Assembly: GCA_017546455.1 (NCBI GenBank)
Contig: JAFYWY010000087.1
Span: forward strand, 1 to 47,650
Source of the DNA: Opitutales bacterium
Lineage (GTDB): Bacteria > Verrucomicrobiota > Verrucomicrobiia > Opitutales > UBA953
Direction: 5' to 3'
Length of the DNA stretch: 47,650 nt
Below the pieces are notes generated by a model. That model was not told where the DNA came from. It saw only the letters and a program-made list of their open reading frames with translations, and ran no database searches. The position numbers and the translations under genes are program-made. Shown piece after piece: positions 33,367-41,983 of this stretch; the stretch's first letter is position 1, and each line of letters begins with the position of its first letter.

Positions 33367-34416
33367 TTATTCGACAGAGATTTCTTCTTTCGGGTAGAGA
33401 TAGTGGCGGTCCACCGCCTGTGCGGCGACGATGACGGCAGAGCCCAAAATGTCGCGGGCGGACGCACCGCGGGAGATTTCGGCCACCGGCTTGGTCAGCC
33501 CGGTCAGGATCTGCCCGTAGCACGGGACATCGGCGATAATCTGCGCCATTTTCGAAGCAATGTTGCCGCTGTTCAAATCGGGGAAAACCAAGACGTTCGC
33601 CGCCCCGGCGACCGGACCTTCGATTTCCTTGGTCTTGGCGGTAAAGGCGTCGAGTGCCGCGTCCACCTGCAATTCGCCGTCGATTTCCACCGGCATGTCA
33701 AAATCGCGTGCCTTAGAAATAGCCAACATCGTTGCCGTCTTGACTTTTTCAACGCTTTCCGAGCGTTTGTTCACGCTCTTGGACGTATAGGAAAGCATCG
33801 CCACGCGCGGCGGCGTATTCGTGAGGTGGTAGCAGAGGCTGGCCGTCGTGATTGCGATATCGGAAAGCTGTTCCGCCGTCGGATTCGGGATAACGGCACA
33901 GTCGGCGAGGAAGAGCGTTCCGTCGGCACCGAGCTTGGACTCTTCCATTTCCATAATCTGCATCGACGAAATCGTTTCGACACCGGGTTGGCGCGGGAAC
34001 ATCTGGAAAACGACGCGCAAAGCGTTTGTCGGCATCGAGGTCGCCCCGCAAACCATCGCGTCTGCGCCGCCGGTCAGCACCATCATTGCCGCAAAATAAT
34101 TCGGCGAAAGCATGTAATCGGTCGCATCCGCTTCCTTCAGATCGGCAAAGCGCTGCAAGCCGCGGAAGCGACGAACAAATTCCGGCAATTCGGCGGAACG
34201 CGCCGGTTCGACAATGCGAATCCCGTCGAGCTTGATGCCGAGATTGACGGCGTTGATCTTAATGCGGGCACGGTCACCGATGAGAATCGGTACACCGAGG
34301 CGGCGTGTTGCAAACTGGCGTGCCGCCTGAATAACACGCGGGTCCGTCCCTTCCGGGAAAACAACGCGCTTGGGGTGACTCTGCAGTCGGAGAGAGAGCT
34401 TGGATATAAGTGACAT
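33367..34416 (-). CDS. pta: Phosphate acetyltransferase, catalytic domain only
   Basis: Pta interconverts acetyl-CoA and acetyl phosphate. This 349-residue protein is the short type, a single PTA_PTB domain. It has VVFPEGTDPRVIQAA, DYMLSPNYFAAMMV, a GATSMPT loop, DGTLFLADCAVIPNP and the CoA/phosphate site YTSKSVN, plus FPDLNSGNIASKM near the end. The companion BioD-DRTGG domains are on a separate gene 24 bases downstream, so the classical three-domain Pta is split into two co-transcribed genes with the domain order reversed. No acetate kinase is in the window. Confidence 0.9.
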   Translation of the reverse strand: MSLISKLSLRLQSHPKRVVFPEGTDPRVIQAARQFATRRLGVPILIGDRARIKINAVNLGIKLDGIRIVEPARSAELPEFVRRFRGLQRFADLKEADATDYMLSPNYFAAMMVLTGGADAMVCGATSMPTNALRVVFQMFPRQPGVETISSMQIMEMEESKLGADGTLFLADCAVIPNPTAEQLSDIAITTASLCYHLTNTPPRVAMLSYTSKSVNKRSESVEKVKTATMLAISKARDFDMPVEIDGELQVDAALDAFTAKTKEIEGPVAGAANVLVFPDLNSGNIASKMAQIIADVPCYGQILTGLTKPVAEISRGASARDILGSAVIVAAQAVDRHYLYPKEEISVE

Positions 34417-34452
34417 GTTCGGTATGAATTAAAATTTGCGCTTAGCTTATTC

Positions 34453-34481
34453 CGGGAACGGCCGAGGTCAAGCCGTTCCCG
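34453..34481 (-). terminator. Inverted octamer pair after the S9 peptidase gene
   Basis: CGGGAACGGC (34453-34462) pairs perfectly with GCCGTTCCCG (34472-34481) around a 9-base loop. An outer CTTAGC (34441-34446) and GCTAAG (34481-34486) pair is also possible. It sits between the end of the peptidase gene and pta. The T-run is poor, so it is either a weak terminator or an element with another role. Confidence 0.6.
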
Positions 34482-34500
34482 CTAAGCCCCGAAACGCGAA

Positions 34501-37137
34501 TTACCAATTTTTCGCGGATTCGGGATAGAGGGCGTTCCACCAGTCGCCGTCGTCCTTGAGCCAGCGTTCAAACCAGGCCAAGTGCGACTTCATCCACTGC
34601 TTGCGGCGGTTGTATTCGGAGATGAAGTGGTCTTCCGCCTTGAAGGTCACCAGTTCGACCGGCTTACCCAAAATCTTGAGCGCAGCAAACATCTGGATGG
34701 ATTCGCCGACGGGGACGTTCGTATCCGACTGACCGTGGCAGAGCAAAATCGGCGTATTGATTTTGTCTGCAGAAAAGAGCGGACTTTGTTCGACGAAGAC
34801 ATTCTTGTCTTTCCACGGGAACGAACCGGCGGCAGCCACCGCGTTGTAAGCGGCGCCCCAGTAGCCTTCGCCCCAGTAGCTCGTGATATCGCTGATCCCG
34901 GCGTGCGCGACGGCGGCAGCAAAAATATCGGAGCGCGTCTGCAGATACATCGTCATAAATCCGCCGTAAGAAGCACCGATACAGCCGATCTTCTTCGGGT
35001 TGACAAATGCGTGCTCGGCACAGAACTGCTTCACGCCTTCGATGATGTCGTCAGCCGTACGCTTGCCCCACGCATTGACGTGGGCGGCAGAGAATTCCTG
35101 GCCGAATCCGGTTGCGCCGCTCGGCTGAAGCACGTACACGACGTAGCCCTTCGAAGCCCAAAGCGGGAAGGAATAGTGCGCCCCGAAGCTACGGGAAACG
35201 GGCGTCGTTCCGCCGTAGTAATAGACAATCATCGGGTATTGTTTGTTCGGATCGAAATGCGGCGGCAGGAAGTACTGCCCGGAGATTTCGACGCCTGCCG
35301 ACGACGTAAAGTTCCACGTCGCTTCCTTCGGCATCGCGATGTCGCGCGTCAGGTGCGTGCGAGAAGCCAGATATTCCTTGGACTCGTTGGCTTCCAAGTC
35401 GACGATGAAGGCCTTGGCCGGAACGAGCGAGCTTTGGCCGAGTGCCGTCGCCACAGGCTTAAATTCCGTCGGGTGGGACGAAATCGAGAAACCGTAAACG
35501 GCTTCCGCGGGCACATTCAAAACCGTGTATTTGCCGTCTTCCGGCGTGTAGCGGTAAACGCGCTTGAAATCCTTGTCTTCAACGGAAAGATAAATCGCGC
35601 CGTCGCCCGCCCAACGTGCGGCAAGCACGGACGGATTGAAGTCACGCGTAATCGGCGTGATTTCGCGGCTCGCCAAATCGAGGATGAAAGCCTGCTTGTC
35701 GTACGAATTCGCCTGCATGCCTTCGGGGACATTGCGCCCGATGCCGCCGAAGCAATTCGGTCCGCCGGTCAGCAAGACGCTCTTTCCGTCCGGAGAGAAG
35801 CTCGCCGAAAAGTCGTAGAGCTCATCCTTGAGCAGCGCTTCCGATTTCATCGTATCCAAGTCGAGCTTGTAGAGCGTGCTCTTTCCGAATTCCGGCAGGG
35901 AATAATCGATTTCGCGCGTCGAAAAGAGAATGGAATTCGAGTCGCGGGAGATCGAGTGGAGCCCCGTGGATTTTGAGCCGGCCGTCAGCGGGCGCATCAC
36001 GCCGTCGGCGAACTTATAAAGGTAAAGATAGCTACGATCGCGGAACGAACCCGTGCGGTCGGAGAGATTGAGAACACGCTTAAAGTTGTCCGTCGGATCT
36101 TTCCATTTTTCAGTCTTGGCGACGATGAATCCGGATTCGTCCGGCAGCCAGTAATAGGTGTGCGAGTCATTCGGCAAGCCGTCAACAAGCACGGTTTCTT
36201 CGCGCGTTTCGAGGTCGAAGGCCACATAAGAGGCTTTCCCGTTGGCCACCTTGCGGCGGTAAAGGCGGGCACCGTTCGGCATCCACGCGTAGTCCGTTCC
36301 GTTGGCAAAGAAAACGATCTTGCCGCTCGCGAGTTCACGCACTTCCGTGCGAAAGCGGGACGAAGCGTCCGCCAGCAGCTCGGAGAACGTATTCATAACG
36401 TATTTACCGTTCGGAGAAAGCGTGTTACCGGAAACGTTTTCGCCTTCGTTAACGTCGGCAATCGTCAGCAGGCGCGCTTCACCCGCTTTCGGGAAAGCAA
36501 TGCCCGCTTTGTCCGGAGCCTTATCCGAAGAGACTTCCGCCTTCAACGCCGGAGCGGCCTTGTCACCGGCGCTCGACAGCGTCTTCACGAGGATTTCGTA
36601 GCGGCGCATTTCCAGCGAGAGATCCACATTGACCGTCGCCGACTTGTCGTTGGCTTCCTGAGCATTGAGCTTGTCGGCGAGCTTAACCCCGTCAACATAG
36701 ACTTCACAGTACTGCGGAGTCGTCACCATCAGCTTGGCCTTCGTGAAAGCCCGGCTGGTAACGTAGAAGCGATAAACACGCAATTGAGCCGCGGCCCCTT
36801 CAGCAGGTACGGCAGCCCCTTCGGGAGCCAGGAATTTGTCTTCGCCGGCAACCACCGGGGAAAATTTCAGCGATTCCGGATTCAGCACCGGCGTACGCAG
36901 AGCCGCTTCGGTGTCGTAAGTTTTGTCCTTCAAATTTTTGATATCCGCAAAAACCGGAGCGGGGATATCGATCGGGGCAGACACCTCGCATTCGCTGAGA
37001 ATCAGCCAGGTTTTTTCCGCTTTCGGGGCTTCGGCAGCGGCAGGCGCCGGTGTCGCGGAAGCTTCCTCCGCAATCGTTCCGAGCGGGCAAAGCAGGGCCG
37101 CGGCCATAAAGAGTCGTGAAAGAGTTTTGGATTTCAT
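34501..37137 (-). CDS. Exported S9 family peptidase (DPP IV-like)
   Basis: An 878-residue exported serine peptidase of the prolyl oligopeptidase family. It has a signal peptide (about 1-22, KSKTLSRLFMAAALLCPLG), an Ala/Pro-rich linker, a beta-propeller region (about 200-600) and a C-terminal alpha/beta hydrolase. The triad is complete and correctly spaced: Ser723 in GASYGGF, Asp805 in GQSDTNVP and His837 in AEDHFI. It would trim peptides, often after proline, in the periplasm or outside. The start could also be an ATG two codons earlier at 37143. It diverges from fabZ by 114 bases. Confidence 0.9.
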   Translation of the reverse strand: MKSKTLSRLFMAAALLCPLGTIAEEASATPAPAAAEAPKAEKTWLILSECEVSAPIDIPAPVFADIKNLKDKTYDTEAALRTPVLNPESLKFSPVVAGEDKFLAPEGAAVPAEGAAAQLRVYRFYVTSRAFTKAKLMVTTPQYCEVYVDGVKLADKLNAQEANDKSATVNVDLSLEMRRYEILVKTLSSAGDKAAPALKAEVSSDKAPDKAGIAFPKAGEARLLTIADVNEGENVSGNTLSPNGKYVMNTFSELLADASSRFRTEVRELASGKIVFFANGTDYAWMPNGARLYRRKVANGKASYVAFDLETREETVLVDGLPNDSHTYYWLPDESGFIVAKTEKWKDPTDNFKRVLNLSDRTGSFRDRSYLYLYKFADGVMRPLTAGSKSTGLHSISRDSNSILFSTREIDYSLPEFGKSTLYKLDLDTMKSEALLKDELYDFSASFSPDGKSVLLTGGPNCFGGIGRNVPEGMQANSYDKQAFILDLASREITPITRDFNPSVLAARWAGDGAIYLSVEDKDFKRVYRYTPEDGKYTVLNVPAEAVYGFSISSHPTEFKPVATALGQSSLVPAKAFIVDLEANESKEYLASRTHLTRDIAMPKEATWNFTSSAGVEISGQYFLPPHFDPNKQYPMIVYYYGGTTPVSRSFGAHYSFPLWASKGYVVYVLQPSGATGFGQEFSAAHVNAWGKRTADDIIEGVKQFCAEHAFVNPKKIGCIGASYGGFMTMYLQTRSDIFAAAVAHAGISDITSYWGEGYWGAAYNAVAAAGSFPWKDKNVFVEQSPLFSADKINTPILLCHGQSDTNVPVGESIQMFAALKILGKPVELVTFKAEDHFISEYNRRKQWMKSHLAWFERWLKDDGDWWNALYPESAKNW

Positions 37138-37251
37138 AAGCATGGGCTCATTTTGTCTGAATCCTCGTCTTCCCGCGACAAAAATCTCCCCCGACGACAA
37201 ACGGATTTTATCTTCCCTCGACCGGACAGATTCCCTAATCTTTCCCCCACT

Positions 37252-37692
37252 ATGACAGAAGAAGTTTTACAGGCTATTCCCCACCGACCGCCGTTTTTGT
37301 TCATCGACAAAGTACTCGAAACCCGCGAAGACGGCATCGTGTGTTCACGCACGTTCCGCGCCGACGAAAAATTCTACGAAGGCCACTACCCGAACGCACC
37401 GCTGACCCCCGGCGTCCTGCTCTGCGAAAGCGTCTTCCAAGCCGCCGCCATTTATCTGGTAAAAAAAGCCCAGGCAAGCGGCGATGCCGATTTCGCCAAC
37501 CGCACGCCCGTGCTCTGCCGCATCGAAAGCGCCAAATTCAAAGGCATGGTTTTCCCCGGCGACGAAATCATTATCGACGTCAAAGACGGTGAAACGCTCG
37601 CCGGCTTCTACTACCTTTCCTCCAATGTACGTTGCAACGGCAAGATCGTCCTCCAGATCAAGTTCGCTCTCGCCATGATTGAAAAGAAATAA
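37252..37692 (+). CDS. fabZ: 3-hydroxyacyl-ACP dehydratase, FabZ type
   Basis: FabZ dehydrates 3-hydroxyacyl-ACP in fatty acid elongation. It is a 146-residue hotdog-fold protein with HRPPFLFID near the start. The active-site residues are His45 (GHYPNAPLTPGV, usual form GHFPG.P.FPGV) and Glu59, spaced 14 apart as in FabZ. The ATG at 37252 (MTEEVL) gives normal length. The wider reading frame upstream is not needed. It is the first gene of a plus-strand run with a Sel1-repeat gene 7 bases on and fabI after that. Confidence 0.88.
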   Translation: MTEEVLQAIPHRPPFLFIDKVLETREDGIVCSRTFRADEKFYEGHYPNAPLTPGVLLCESVFQAAAIYLVKKAQASGDADFANRTPVLCRIESAKFKGMVFPGDEIIIDVKDGETLAGFYYLSSNVRCNGKIVLQIKFALAMIEKK

Positions 37693-37699
37693 CCCCGCC

Positions 37700-39442
37700 A
37701 TGAAACACTTCATCCGTTCAAACAGCAAAAAACTGCTGACGGGCACCGCCCTTCTGCTCGCCCTCGCCGCCCCGGCGATCGCCCAAGCAAATCCGGCCTC
37801 ACGCCCCGACACAGAAGCCAAGGGTGCAAACCTGCGCGACGCCGCCACCGACTTCCCCCGCGAAAATCTTTCCGAAGAAGCCCAAAAGGCCTTTGCCGCG
37901 CTGAAACAGAAAGCCGAAAAAGGCGATGCCGCCGCACTGGCCGAGCTCGGAGAGGCCTACGTTAAAGGCGCCGGCACGCCCGTCGATTACGAGCAAGCTC
38001 TCCTGTGCTACGAACAATCCGCCAAGCAAGGCAACGTAAACGGGCTCCGCGGCCTGGGGCTGCTTTATATGCACGGCTACGGCGTCAAAAAAGACCCGAA
38101 AAAAGCCCTGGGCTACATGCGCGAAGCCGCCGAGAAAGGCGACGCCAAGGCTCAATACAATTTGGCCCGACTTTATTTTGCCACCGGCATTCCCGCCGAT
38201 AAAGCCGAAGGTATCAAATGGCTGAAGAAGGCCGCCGAGAAAAACTATGCCGCCGTACAATCGCTCCTCGGGACGATTTACTGGGAGGGCGACGGCGTCC
38301 CCGCAGACAAGCAGGAAGCCGTGAAATGGTGGACACTCGCCGCCGAACAGGGCGACACCCAAGCGGAAACGGCTCTCGGGAAAGTCTACCTTGAAGGCAA
38401 AAGCCTGCCGAAGGATTACGAACGCGCATTTGCCTATCTCAGCAAGGCCGCTCCCAAAGGCAATGCTGACGCGCAAAAAATGCTCGGCATCTGCTACATG
38501 GAAGGCCACGGTACCAACAAAAGCCTTTTCGAAGCCGAAAAATGGCTCGAAAAAGCCGCCCAACAAAAGACCCCGGAAGCGGCTGGCCTCCTCGGCGAAA
38601 TTAAAATTCACCAAAACAACGACTCCGACGCGCTGAAATGGCTGAAATTCGCCGCCGAAAACGGCTACGCCCCGGCACAACGCCACCTCGGCATGTCTTA
38701 CATGCTCGGCAAACTCGGGCTTTCCCGCGATCGCAGCGAGTCTGAAAAGTGGTTGAAAAAAGCCGCCGGCGCCAACGACTGGGAAGCCCAAAAGGGTCTG
38801 GGCGTCCTTTATTATTCCGGAAGAAACAACAACGCCGAAGCCGAAAAATGGCTCTTGAAGGCCGCGGAGCAGAAAGTCGACGCGGAAACCGCCTGCACGC
38901 TCGGCCTGCTCTACCTCGGCGGAGTCTCGGGCGTACCGGACTTCTCCAAGGCGGAAACCTGGCTCAAAAAGGCCGTCGACCAAGGTCTGACCATCGCCTA
39001 CAAGCCGCTCGCCATCGCGTACATGCAACAAAACAACACGGTGGACGCCGAAAAGTGGTTCCTCAAAGCCGCAGAAAACGGGGATGTCGAATCCCAAGGC
39101 ATCATCGGCATGATGTACCTTTCCGCCGGCAACCTCATCGATGCGGAATTCTGGCTGAAGAAGGTCGCCGAAGCCAACCATCCCGAAGCCTACAAACCGC
39201 TCGGCATGATCTGTATGCAGCAAGGGAATCTTTTCGACGCGGAAACCTGGCTCAAAAAGGCCGCAGAAATGAACGATCCCGAAGCGCAAATGCTCCTCGG
39301 AATGCTCTACCTCAAGGGCATCTCGGGAACTCCGGACTTCGAACAGGCCAAGGAGTGGTTCCGCCGCGCCGCCGAAAACGGCAACGAAGACGCCCGCTCC
39401 ATCCTCGAACAGCTCGAACAGGCCGCCAGCGCACTCCAATAA
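37700..39442 (+). CDS. Exported Sel1-repeat protein
   Basis: A 580-residue protein with a signal peptide (about 1-29, LLTGTALLLALAAPAIAQA) followed by about 14 consecutive Sel1-like repeats of about 32-38 residues. Typical units read GDAKAQYNLARLYF...GIKWLKKAAEK and NDPEAQMLLGMLYLKG. Sel1 repeats are helical-hairpin scaffolds that bind other proteins, so no enzyme activity is expected. It lies between fabZ and fabI, 7 and 23 bases away, so it is probably co-transcribed with fatty-acid enzymes. This is an odd neighbour for a periplasmic scaffold. Confidence 0.85.
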   Translation: MKHFIRSNSKKLLTGTALLLALAAPAIAQANPASRPDTEAKGANLRDAATDFPRENLSEEAQKAFAALKQKAEKGDAAALAELGEAYVKGAGTPVDYEQALLCYEQSAKQGNVNGLRGLGLLYMHGYGVKKDPKKALGYMREAAEKGDAKAQYNLARLYFATGIPADKAEGIKWLKKAAEKNYAAVQSLLGTIYWEGDGVPADKQEAVKWWTLAAEQGDTQAETALGKVYLEGKSLPKDYERAFAYLSKAAPKGNADAQKMLGICYMEGHGTNKSLFEAEKWLEKAAQQKTPEAAGLLGEIKIHQNNDSDALKWLKFAAENGYAPAQRHLGMSYMLGKLGLSRDRSESEKWLKKAAGANDWEAQKGLGVLYYSGRNNNAEAEKWLLKAAEQKVDAETACTLGLLYLGGVSGVPDFSKAETWLKKAVDQGLTIAYKPLAIAYMQQNNTVDAEKWFLKAAENGDVESQGIIGMMYLSAGNLIDAEFWLKKVAEANHPEAYKPLGMICMQQGNLFDAETWLKKAAEMNDPEAQMLLGMLYLKGISGTPDFEQAKEWFRRAAENGNEDARSILEQLEQAASALQ

Positions 39443-39465
39443 GCTAAAAACGCAAAAACAGATCC

Positions 39466-40260
39466 ATGAACTTTTTGAAACTGGAAGGTAAAAAAATCGT
39501 CGTCACCGGCGTCGCCAACCGCAAATCCGTCGCCTGGTTTACAGCCAAAACACTCGAAGAAGCCGGTGCGCAGGTGATTTATTCCGTGCGCTCGCAAGCC
39601 CGCGCCGAATCGCTTGCCAAGCTCCTCGAAGGCAAGCCCGTTTACGTCTGCGACGTCGAACGCGAAGAAGAAATTCCCGCACTCGCCGAAGCCGTCATCC
39701 GCGACCACGGTAAAATCGACGGGCTCGTCCACAGCATCGCGTTCGCCAATTATGCGGAAGGCTTTAAGCCGTTTCATGAAACGAAGCGCGCCGACTTCCT
39801 GCAGGCAACGGCCATTTCGGCCTTTTCGCTCGTCGAGCTCTCCCGTGCCTTTGCGCCGGGCATGAACCCGGGAGCCGCCGTCGTCTCCGTCGGCATCTCC
39901 TCGCAGGTCACGGCTGCAAACTACGGCTACATGTCGCCGATTAAGGCCGCGCTCGAATCGGCTTCCCGCTTCCTGGCAAAATCCTTTGCCGAGCAGGATA
40001 TCCGCTTCAATTCCGTTAACGCCGGCCCGCTCAAGACATCCGCCTCGGCGGGGATCCCCGGTTACCTCAAGAACTACCTCTTCGCCGAAAAACTCACGAT
40101 GCGCAAGGCCAATATCACGACACAGGAAGTTGCCGACACCATCGTGTGGTTGCTTTCTCCGCGCTCGTCCGGCGTAAATGCGCAGTCCGTCGTCGTTGAC
40201 GCCGGCATGGGCTGGAACTTCTTCGAAGAAAGCGTCGTCGAAAAAGCCACCGAGCTTTAA
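39466..40260 (+). CDS. fabI: Enoyl-ACP reductase FabI
   Basis: FabI reduces the enoyl-ACP double bond with NAD(P)H. The 264-residue protein begins KIVVTGVANRKSVAW, like the TGVAN..SIA of FabI, and has the SIAFA motif and Tyr153-x6-Lys160 (YGYMSPIK). The other tyrosine usually 10 residues before it (Tyr146 in E. coli FabI) is replaced by Gly143, so this is a divergent member. The sequence after strand 2 (YSVRS) has Arg42 and could favour NADPH. It follows the Sel1 gene and ends in two tandem terminator hairpins. Confidence 0.88.
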   Translation: MNFLKLEGKKIVVTGVANRKSVAWFTAKTLEEAGAQVIYSVRSQARAESLAKLLEGKPVYVCDVEREEEIPALAEAVIRDHGKIDGLVHSIAFANYAEGFKPFHETKRADFLQATAISAFSLVELSRAFAPGMNPGAAVVSVGISSQVTAANYGYMSPIKAALESASRFLAKSFAEQDIRFNSVNAGPLKTSASAGIPGYLKNYLFAEKLTMRKANITTQEVADTIVWLLSPRSSGVNAQSVVVDAGMGWNFFEESVVEKATEL

Positions 40261-40276
40261 GCGGCGATCCGCATAC

Positions 40277-40330
40277 GACGCGGGAAAGGCAGTGACATTA
40301 TCGTCTCACAGCCTTCCCCGCCGTCTTTTT
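40277..40330 (+). terminator. Rho-independent terminator after fabI
   Basis: A stem of GACGCGGG and AAGGC pairing with GCCTT and CCCGCCGTC, with minor bulges, loop near 40300, followed by TTTTT (40326-40330). Confidence 0.75.
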
Positions 40331-40358
40331 CCGAGATGCGAAAAATGTAAAAAATGAC

Positions 40359-40397
40359 GACGGGCAACCTACCCCTAAGTTGCCCGTCTTATTTTCT
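40359..40397 (+). terminator. Second terminator hairpin after fabI
   Basis: GACGGGCAAC (40359-40368) pairs perfectly with GTTGCCCGTC (40379-40388) around a 10-base loop, followed by a T-rich stretch. Two hairpins in a row suggest a strong stop before the purD upstream region. Confidence 0.85.
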
Positions 40398-40666
40398 ATA
40401 TCTCGTTGCTTATTACCCCATCTCTCACTAAGTGAGAGAAAAACTTAATTTTCTGTTTATGAAATATTTTTTATTTCACCATCGCAAGCATTTTTTGAAA
40501 ATTTTCCCACAACCCGCTTAAACAAAGGAAATATTTTTTATCAAACCGACGAAACACACGACTGAAAGGAAGATTTTCGGGAGGTTTTTGCAAAAATGCA
40601 GGCACTATTTTTTGTTCGCAGGAACGCGACGTTTCAGCTTTACTGAGGGCTTTCGAAAAACAAGAC
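40398..40666 (+). promoter_or_regulatory. AT-rich upstream region of purD with palindromes
   Basis: This gene-free region has unusually long A and T runs. It holds a 19-base palindrome with arms TCTCTCACT and AGTGAGAGA (40421-40439). Next is an inverted repeat with TGAAATA and TATTTCA arms (40460-40478). The 14-mer GAAATATTTTTTAT occurs twice as a direct repeat (40461 and 40528). I cannot fix a -35/-10 pair. It probably controls purD through a repressor or nucleoid protein, but no purine riboswitch pattern is seen. Confidence 0.45.
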
Positions 40667-41959
40667 ATGACAGAAAAATCACTCAGAGTGCTCATCATCG
40701 GCTCGGGCGGACGCGAACACGCGCTGCTCAAGGCCTGCAAAGCCAGCCCGCTCGTGGCTGCGGTTGCCGTTGCCCCCGGAAACGGCGGGATGGAACAGGA
40801 AGCCATTTGCTATCCGCTGAACGTCACGGACGTTCACGCGATTGTCGCCCTGGCCAAGCGCCTGGACGCCAACTTTGTGATTGTCGGCCCCGAAGCTCCG
40901 CTCTCGGTCGGCGCTGTCGATGCGCTCGTCGCCGAAGGCATTCCGGTTTACGGTCCGAACAAGGCCGGCGCACTCCTCGAAGCAAGCAAGACCTTTACCA
41001 AGGATTTTCTGATGCGCCATGCCATTCCGACGGCTTGGGGCAAGAAGTTCACCTCCTCGGAGGAAGCCGTTGAATTCCTCGCGGCGCAAAAATTCCCGAT
41101 TGTCATCAAGGCCAGCGGTCTCGCAGCGGGTAAGGGTGTTATCATCGCCGAAGATTACGATGCCGCCTGCTCCGCCGTTTACGACATGCTCGACGAAAAA
41201 TGCTTCGGAAATGCCGGCGCCGAAATTCTGATCGAAGAATTTATGGAAGGCGAAGAAGCCTCCATCATGCTGATGGTTTCGGAGGACAAGTATGTCATGC
41301 TTCCCGCCAGCCAAGACCACAAGCGCGTGGGCGACGGCGACACCGGGCCGAATACCGGCGGAATGGGCGCCTACGCTCCCGCACCGGTCGTGACCCCGGA
41401 AATCGAAAAGGCCGTCGTCGAAACCATCGTCGAACCGACCCTGAAGGGCCTGCTCGCAGACGGCATTCGCTACCGCGGAACCCTCTACGTCGGCATCATG
41501 ATTACTGCAGAAGGTCCGAAGGTCGTTGAATTCAACGCGCGCTTCGGCGACCCGGAATGCCAGGTTCTGCTCCCGCTTCTGAAAACCGACCCCGTTCAGC
41601 TCATGTACGATTGCGCTACGGGAACGCTCGACCCGAGCAAGGTCGAATTCCGCGACGGCTTTAACATCATCGTCGTGCTCGCCGCACAAGGCTATCCGAG
41701 CACGCCGCGCAAGGGCGACATTATCAGCTTCCCGAGCAAACTGCCCGCCGGTACCGCCATCCTCCATTCGGGAACGGAACGTGAAGATTCCGGCGACATC
41801 GTCACCGCCGGCGGCCGCGTCCTCGGCGTCGTCGCACACGGCGCTACGCTCGCAACCGCCGCACAAAATGCGTATGCGCTGATTGAAAAAATCCGTTTCG
41901 AAGGCATGCATTTCCGCCGCGACATCGGCGCCCGCCAGCTCAAGCGCGACGGCGTTTAA
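40667..41959 (+). CDS. purD: Phosphoribosylamine-glycine ligase PurD
   Basis: PurD joins glycine to phosphoribosylamine, the second step of purine synthesis. It is a 430-residue ATP-grasp protein with RVLIIGSGGREHAL at the start, GPEAPLSVG, the ATP-grasp core (KASGLAAGKGVIIA), SQDHKRVGDGDTGPNTGGMGAYAP, and EFNARFGDPE with the metal ligands. Length and motifs are standard. It has its own AT-rich control region and is followed after 24 bases by recD2. Two CGGGAACG octamers are at 41619 and 41769. Confidence 0.97.
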   Translation: MTEKSLRVLIIGSGGREHALLKACKASPLVAAVAVAPGNGGMEQEAICYPLNVTDVHAIVALAKRLDANFVIVGPEAPLSVGAVDALVAEGIPVYGPNKAGALLEASKTFTKDFLMRHAIPTAWGKKFTSSEEAVEFLAAQKFPIVIKASGLAAGKGVIIAEDYDAACSAVYDMLDEKCFGNAGAEILIEEFMEGEEASIMLMVSEDKYVMLPASQDHKRVGDGDTGPNTGGMGAYAPAPVVTPEIEKAVVETIVEPTLKGLLADGIRYRGTLYVGIMITAEGPKVVEFNARFGDPECQVLLPLLKTDPVQLMYDCATGTLDPSKVEFRDGFNIIVVLAAQGYPSTPRKGDIISFPSKLPAGTAILHSGTEREDSGDIVTAGGRVLGVVAHGATLATAAQNAYALIEKIRFEGMHFRRDIGARQLKRDGV

Positions 41960-41983
41960 GCGGCACACATCCGTTGTAAAACG

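Noticed and set aside
32413-34413. 666-codon plus-strand frame opposite pta
   Set aside because: Shadow of the two Pta genes. Its protein has no recognisable motif.
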